From positions 8,352,592-8,416,591 of the forward strand of contig BSYO01000019.1 in the NCBI GenBank assembly GCA_033239525.1: DNA of 64,000 nt, written 5' to 3'. Of this stretch, positions 57,953 to 64,000 are shown piece by piece. The notes under the pieces are model-generated. The model had not been told where the DNA came from. It saw nothing but the letters and a program-made list of their open reading frames with translations, and searched no databases. The DNA is from Nepenthes gracilis (Eukaryota; Streptophyta; Magnoliopsida; Caryophyllales; Nepenthaceae). Position numbers and translations under genes: made by a program. The first letter of the stretch is position 1. Each line of letters begins with the position of its first letter.

Positions 57953-58640
57953 TGTGTCTAGTTATCCGAGTTATTGTATAGATTAGGAAGCCACTCGATC
58001 TTCTATGACGGGTTAAATTAGAGCGGGTCTGATCTCTACCACTGTGAATTTTAATCTTACACACTACAACTAATAAATAGGATGTCAAAGAATTGATAAA
58101 GCTTGCATTCCAATATATTTTTTGATATTTAAATTAGAAATCTTTCTCAACAGATGGAAAGATATCAGGATATGAGAAAAATGCATGGATACATGTTATG
58201 GGGGATTGAATGTCGGTGAAAGATTAGGCTCTGATGAGTGCGCCTGGTCAAGAGTTGGCTTATAAAGACAGAGGACTGAGTTTCGTTAAGGTGCGCTCGG
58301 CCAAGGTGTAGCTTAGAAAGGTGAAGAATTGGGCTCCGCTGGATGTGCTTGGTAAGGGATGGCTTAGAGAGACGGAGAACTGAGTTTCATTAAGGTGCGT
58401 TCGACCAGGGGAACGCTTAGAAAGATGGATGATTGAGTTCCGTTAATGTTTGCCCGATTAGGGGGTGGCTTAGAGAAATGGATGATTAAACTCCACTGAT
58501 GTGCTCTCAGTTAGGGGGCGACTTAGAGAGATGGATGATTGAACTCCACTAGATGCGACTGGCCAGGAGGTTGTTGCGAGTGCTTAGAGAGTACTCGTGC
58601 TTGGATTGTCTAAAGAGAGTCATGCTTGATGCACGTAAAG
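57953..58640 (-). repeat. Diverged relative of the LARD-like LTR
   Basis: Starting TGTGTCTAG at 57953, the sequence follows the order seen at 27388 and 34077: GATTAGGAAGCC.CTCGATCTTC, GGTCTGATCTCTACCACTG, ACTACAACTAATAAATAGG, then tandem units with GGGTGGCTTAGAGAAATGGA (about 58250-58560, five or six copies). It is a distant family member or solo LTR; the right end is not defined. Confidence 0.5.
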
Positions 58641-59930
58641 GGTGTACATGCGTTGATACTAATAATATCTCGACACAATTTTTGGGTTAATATATACAAA
58701 ATTTTAAGTTTTATGAGCGTTGACACAGAGAGAGAAAAATAATATGAAAATCTACTTATCCGTTTAGGCTTTAAATCGCATTTTACTTTTCACCGATTTT
58801 CGATACATGTTCTTGGTATCGAAATGAATATTTTACCAATCATTTTTTCTTATTTGCTTCTATATTTTTTGTCAATTTTATCATTATAGGGTGTTATATC
58901 CTTGAGATTTTTGTAACTAGATTCATTGTCTAGTAAATATTTTTTAGACTTATATTCATATGATTTTTTTTATTCGTAAAGGTAATTTTTACGTAAAATA
59001 TTATGCTTTATTATCTGTGATTATTATTTTGTATTTCATATTATCACTTCATTTTCTTATGAGTTCAAACAAAATGTTCAAAAATAATCAACTGTAGAGA
59101 TTAATTCTTGACCTTGTAAGTAAATATTTTGTGTTCAGAACCCATTAAATTATAGTTGCCTCAGTTGTGTTTAACACATTATTACCCTGGTCATTTTATG
59201 ACCTTCTCAATGCAAAAACTCATCATTAAATAATTTTTTTGAAAGCTGAATTAGATTAAGTTGGTTCTGATTCTATCATTTTGTCTTCTCATTGTAAAAT
59301 TGAAAATTATTTTAGTTGTTAATTATGATTATTAGCTGATTCTTTCAATAAAATGATTATCTTAGTCAAAATACATTTAGATTTATTTTTCTATATTGTT
59401 TAATTTTTTAATAGGACTTAAGACACATCTCTCAAGATAGAATACACTATAAAAACATAAAGTGCACATGCTTAGAACCAACAACAGGCAGCGCTCAACG
59501 CACACAAAATGGGGTACACATGTCCATCTTTACCGTTTGAGCTCACACTTGAAAATATTTTGTTTCATTACATTTTAAATCCTTATTTTTTTTTTATCTT
59601 ATTATAAATGTCTATTTTCTGTCTTGATATGATAATCGCCACTTATATTATTATTGAAGCCAGGAAAAGTAAGATATTTATAGATAAGAAACTTTACAAT
59701 AATTTTCACATTTGCTCACGAAATTAAAAAAGATAATATTTTCTGATTTCCAACGCCTTTACAAGTAATCTACATGCTTGTTGTAGCCTATAAACGTATT
59801 GAATTATTTTACAAAAATAATTAAAAAAAATACACAAAATAAAAATATAAAAAAGCCCAGGGCAAAAATGGGAGAGTGTGATAAAAGACCGGTGAAACGC
59901 GGGATCCGGAGGCATCCCGTGGCAATTAAA
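58641..59930. other. AT-rich intergenic DNA upstream of the NIPA-like gene
   Basis: No coding sequence, RNA gene or bounded repeat was recognised. Base composition is strongly AT-rich up to about 59860, after which GC rises towards the transcribed region. Confidence 0.5.
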
Positions 59931-60408
59931 TTATGGCTTCCCCTTTCTTCCCTGCTGGTTTCCCATCTCCACCCCCTGTCCGTACTCTGTGAGGGAATCA
60001 ACAAAACCAAAAACGTAACGGAATTCCCTCTCCGTGCTCCCCTCCTCCTCCGCTCACAAAACCAGAGAGAGAGGGGGAGAAGAAGCAAGGATACTCCATT
60101 AACCCAGCCAAAGCTTTAAAGTTATCGTGGTTCATCAAAATTATCATCATCAGCTTTTTCGACACATTCAAACGCAAATTTGAATGCAGATTAGGGTGTT
60201 ATGATTGAGTCACCGTGGTTGATCGCATTCCCTACTCCTAAAAAAGTGCCAAGACGGTAACTTTCATTCATATGGATATCGACCTTTTCCTGAGCGCATC
60301 ATTCTCCGTTTTGGGGAGAATTTTGGGTTTTCTGTAATTGTGATAGGAGAATTGCCTATAAGGGATTGGTATTGGAATACTGTTTGATTCTCTCTCCATC
60401 GTCGAAAG
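59931..60408 (+). promoter_or_regulatory. Promoter-proximal region and 5' leader of the NIPA-like gene
   Basis: It contains a C/T-rich segment (about 59938-60050) and GAGAGAGAGGGGGAGAAG (60064-60081) before the start codon at 60409. A 5' UTR intron is possible but not demonstrable here. No confident TATA box was seen. Confidence 0.4.
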
Positions 60409-63400
60409 ATGGGTACTTCTACTGACAATGTTCATGGGCTTGTATTGGCGGTTTCTTCGAGCATTTTCATCGGTTCTAGCTTCATTATTAAGAAAAAGGG
60501 TCTTATGATTGCCGGAACAAATGGTACAAGAGCAGGTTCTGGTCCTTTTCCCTTTCCAACTGAATCTCTTAGTATTTGTTTCTGAAATTAATGTCCATAG
60601 CATATTATACTTGTGTAACTTAGGTTATTGTTTCTCAAATTAATTTTCAATTTTCCAAAGGGACATGAATTTTTGGCTAGGAAAATATATCTTGGATTGA
60701 CGTGTCCTTCTCATTTAGCCGAAATTTCGCCCCTTTCTAATCAGGTTCTGGAGGTCACTCATATTTGTATGAACCTTGGTGGTGGGCTGGAATGACGGCA
60801 AGTAAGTATTGACAATTTGTGCAAGTTTTCCCTCTCCTTTTGAGAAAAAAAATAAAAAATCAATTCACGTATGGTTATTACTGGTTATTCTCATTGGTGA
60901 TAACAAAAGGGTACCATGTTGGAGATTTCCTTGGAGGTCTTAGGGCACATGCTGTTTAGCGGACAGGGTGCAGAATGAGGTTAGATTCTGTGTGTGTTTC
61001 TCTTAGATGGTCCGAGCGTTAGATATGGATTTTCCAGGATGAAAATTTCATTTTTGATATACAATAGTTTGTGGAATTTCTACTGGGTTCAGCTCTCTGG
61101 GAAATCAATGAGTCCCAATTTATTTGGCGCCTCAATGATGAAAGTTTGTCAATTTAAGGGTTATGAAACAATTGATGCAGGGATATGGCTTTCCACTTTC
61201 CTTGATGTTTTAGGGTGTTTCTGCTTTTCATGTGCATTATTCTCCTTTCTCAGTCAATAAGGTTTGTCAGAAATAAACATTTTGGGGTGAGGTGGGGAGG
61301 GATTAATAAGCAGATTTTATTCTGTCTGGACTAGTAGCTAAGTCTACATTTACCTTTTATCAGGTCAAATTTCTATTTGACACTCTGGAAACGACCACCA
61401 TATGAAGTATTTCCTAGCAATAAGTCTTTGGGCGGAAATCCATATGTGCATTTTTTCCATTTGTTGCTACCTAACTTTCCCAGTTTGCTATTCTTTCTTG
61501 TTTCCGTACATTATAAGAACTTATAAGTTATGTATTAAATTTCTTAGATTTTGGCATAACCTTTTATTCACGCTCTTATTGACCATGCACTGATCCTTTT
61601 CATGCTTTCTTATAGTGATAGTTGGGGAGATAGCCAATTTTGCTGCATATGCTTTTGCACCTGCGATTCTAGTAACCCCTTTAGGTGCCTTAAGTATTAT
61701 TTTCAGGTATGAGTGAGAAATTCTTACTGCCCAAGTTTAATTCATGCAAATCGATATCTACTAAGGGAAGTTTGTTTAATGCAGTGCAGTTCTAGCTCAT
61801 TTTATTTTGAAGGAAAGGTTGCATATCTTTGGTGTGCTTGGATGTGTTCTATGTGTGGTTGGATCTACTAGTATTGTTTTACATGCTCCACATGAGAGAA
61901 CTATCGTATCCGTTAAGCAAGTTTGGCATTTAGCAACGGAGCCAGGTATTTCTTTGTTTTTGTGTAATTTGCATTGCTTACCTTCTGCAACTGCAAGTAA
62001 TCCTTTTTACCTTTTCATGCATGATGTTATGGGATTTTGGTTTTGTATTTGTATGTGGCCAAAACAATGCTTTCAAGAAGTACATAGATTACCATAATAT
62101 TTTGAAAATCAAGTTGGGCATTTGATTTTGCGGACCTATTCTCTGTTTTGCTCTGTGATTTGCAGACAGAAAATAACTTTTATCGCTCAAAATGTGCATT
62201 CGGGCCAATAAATTGGAGACTAATGAAAGTATGGTATAAACAGGTTTCCTTGTATATGCTGCTATCATTACAATTATGGTTGCAATCCTCATTTTCTACT
62301 ATGTACCACGATATGGACACACTCACTTGATAGTGTACGTTGGAATATGCTCTCTCATGGGTTCTCTTACGGTCTGTATGCTATAGTCAATAATTTATAG
62401 TTTCATAATTTTTATTATAATCTGGTCTTTGTGATGCTGATCTCTTTGTATATCCCCTCATAGGTTATGTGTGTAAAAGCGGTGAGTATTGCATTCAAGC
62501 TCACCCTTGAAGGAAAGAATCAGTTTGTCTACTTTCAGACTTGGTTCTTCACTGGAGTTGTGGCTGTATGTTGTCTCTTGCAAATTAACTATTTGAATAA
62601 GGTATTTCACAAAGCTCATTTTCTTTTGAGTGAGGAATTGTTTGTTTGATGATGGTATCTGAAGTATATTCAATATCTAAAGTTGCTGATAATACTTTGG
62701 ACTGCCAAGTCCCTATTGCTTGGTTTATTATGTTTCCGAATCTCCTTTGTTGATGTTCACCTTTCTTTTAGATTTCTGAGGTGGCTTTAATTTTCTAATG
62801 GGTTTTGGAGTTTAAAAATGTTTTACGCCATGAAATGCTTAGCTGGTCATACACCTGCCTTGTGCTATTGTAATTTTGCCCAGTGCTAGGTTTCGCTTCT
62901 GTACTTATTGGTCCAGGGTTTGCTTCAATGCTTTACTTATAATAAGTAGAGATCCCCACTCCCCTCCCCCTGGTCGCAGAGTCAGAGATTTTGTTTCTAG
63001 GCTTCTGTCATCGTCAACTGAAATGTAGTAGTTAAAAATATGACTTGGGAAAACAGAATCTTTTTGAATCTTAAGAACTGCTGCATAAGAGACAGAAAAT
63101 GGTGATGTGAAACCAATCAACTGACATTCACATGGTCATATTTAACACCTGAAGTTCATAACCGGTTTATCCATGGGAGATTAAAATTGAAATTGCAAAT
63201 AAATTTTAGGCCACAAATTGAAGAAGTTCAAACTGTTTCTGCGCAAATTTGATTGGTGGGGTACAAAATACTCAATTTACTCGTGTACAACTTCAAAATA
63301 TTAGGATGCTACCTATTCTGTTGACCTCTGAACTGAAGCAATATACTGCTTAAAGATGAGAAAAAATAAAATAAAATTTGTGAAGTAGCTTGATCTTCAT

Positions 63401-63838
63401 ACAAGTTTTTTAATAGCTAAGTTTGTTCTTTTTTATTCCTCTTCCTAAACCATTCCCGAGCAACATTGCATCTTCTGTGAAGCCCCTATGAAACCATGTA
63501 CAAATCCCTTCGTATGGTAAAAACAGGTAGTTGACAGATTCAGCATCTCTGTTGCATAAAAATACAGTGATTTGCAAGAGAAATTGCCCTAGAAAATTAG
63601 CGTGTCATCATCAAAACCGTTCAAATAGCATCTATGAATGCTGGATTGGACCCTAATGTAGTCCTGAGGGGGGTTTTGTCCATTTTTCTCTCTGCATGTC
63701 TGTGGATTCTGCGAGTTTGATATTCATTCTAAATCATTTCTGCAGGCACTGGACACTTTTAACACTGCTGTGGTCTCTCCTGTCTACTATGTCATGTTTA
63801 CTTCGTTCACCATCCTTGCCAGTATCATCATGTTCAAG
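60409..63838 (+). CDS. NIPA-type (DUF803) magnesium-transporter-like protein, exons 1-7, 3' part outside window
   Basis: Spliced exons: 60409-60535, 60745-60801, 61616-61706, 61785-61945, 62244-62371, 62464-62601 and 63746-63838. All have GT donors and AG acceptors, and together they give 265 codons in frame. The protein starts [20 protein letters not shown] with [12 protein letters not shown] (helix 1). It continues [73 protein letters not shown] and [20 protein letters not shown], the canonical NIPA order. Family members are multi-pass membrane proteins of the drug/metabolite transporter superfamily proposed to move Mg2+ (human NIPA1/2; plant roles are less defined). Intron 6 (1,144 bp) is the longest. 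At least one further C-terminal exon is expected beyond 64000. Confidence 0.92.
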
Positions 63839-64000
63839 GTGATAAATTGCTAATCTTCTCTATTTGATTTCATATACCCTTAAAGTATTACTGCGTGGAA
63901 TGTCCTGGTGTTGTGAATTTTTGTGTTCATTTGAGAATTTGCTATACCAAAGCTGATGTAAGGAGGGGAAGGTAGGGAAGAGAGACAAATGGGTAAAGAC

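Noticed and set aside
61402..61593. Hydrophobic open frame in intron 2 of the NIPA-like gene
   Set aside because: It lies between well-defined splice sites and does not fit the protein's order. The hydrophobicity comes from T-rich intron sequence.

Overview
This is plant nuclear DNA, most likely from a eudicot. It is AT-rich and intron-bearing, with dense nested retrotransposons of plant lineages (Ty1/copia, Ty3/gypsy, LINE L1) and plant gene families (CER2-type BAHD, NIPA/DUF803, DRB, NAL1-like, ALKBH10-like). I cannot name the species.

Only two ordinary host genes are visible, both on the + strand. The first is a CER2/CER26-like (BAHD family) cuticular-wax gene. Exon 1 (2510-2941) and exon 2 (36548-37441) join in phase into an uninterrupted 441-residue protein, separated by a 33,606-bp intron. 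The second is a NIPA-type (DUF803) magnesium-transporter-like gene, whose first seven exons (60409-63838) run towards the window's right edge.

Three LTR elements stand side by side in the giant intron. (1) A Ty3-like element at 6462-13396 (target-site duplication TCAAC) keeps gag, a protease remnant and the integrase tail, but a DRB-type dsRNA-binding gene fragment sits where most of pol should be. (2) A decayed copia element at 13516-27297 is split by a reverse-strand copia element (13973-19672) and by two further LTR-like blocks. (3) A non-coding, LARD-type element with Tat-like signals at 27388-36161 (TSD GTTTT) has ~2.1-kb LTRs and an interior built of tandem arrays. Removing the three outer elements leaves an intron of about 4.1 kb.

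The most striking object is a very young non-autonomous LTR retrotransposon at 9643-12728, inserted in element 1. Its 347-bp LTRs differ at one base and its TSD is TGGCC. It carries fragments of three unrelated host genes in one orientation: a NARROW LEAF1-like protease, an ALKBH9/10-like RNA demethylase and a receptor-like cytoplasmic kinase. Two of them are fused in one open frame. It shares terminal signals with its host element, which suggests that one retrotransposon lineage captured cellular transcripts more than once.

Right of the CER2-like gene (37442-60408) the sequence is intergenic. It holds MITE-like and LTR-like remnants, a Ty3/gypsy pol relic cut in its RNase H codons by an ORF1-only LINE with a 15-bp TSD, degenerate CCGGTATGG repeats, a full-length but stop-ridden copia element (51123-57593), and a distant relative of the element-3 LTR (57953-58640). 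No tRNA, rRNA or CRISPR feature was seen.
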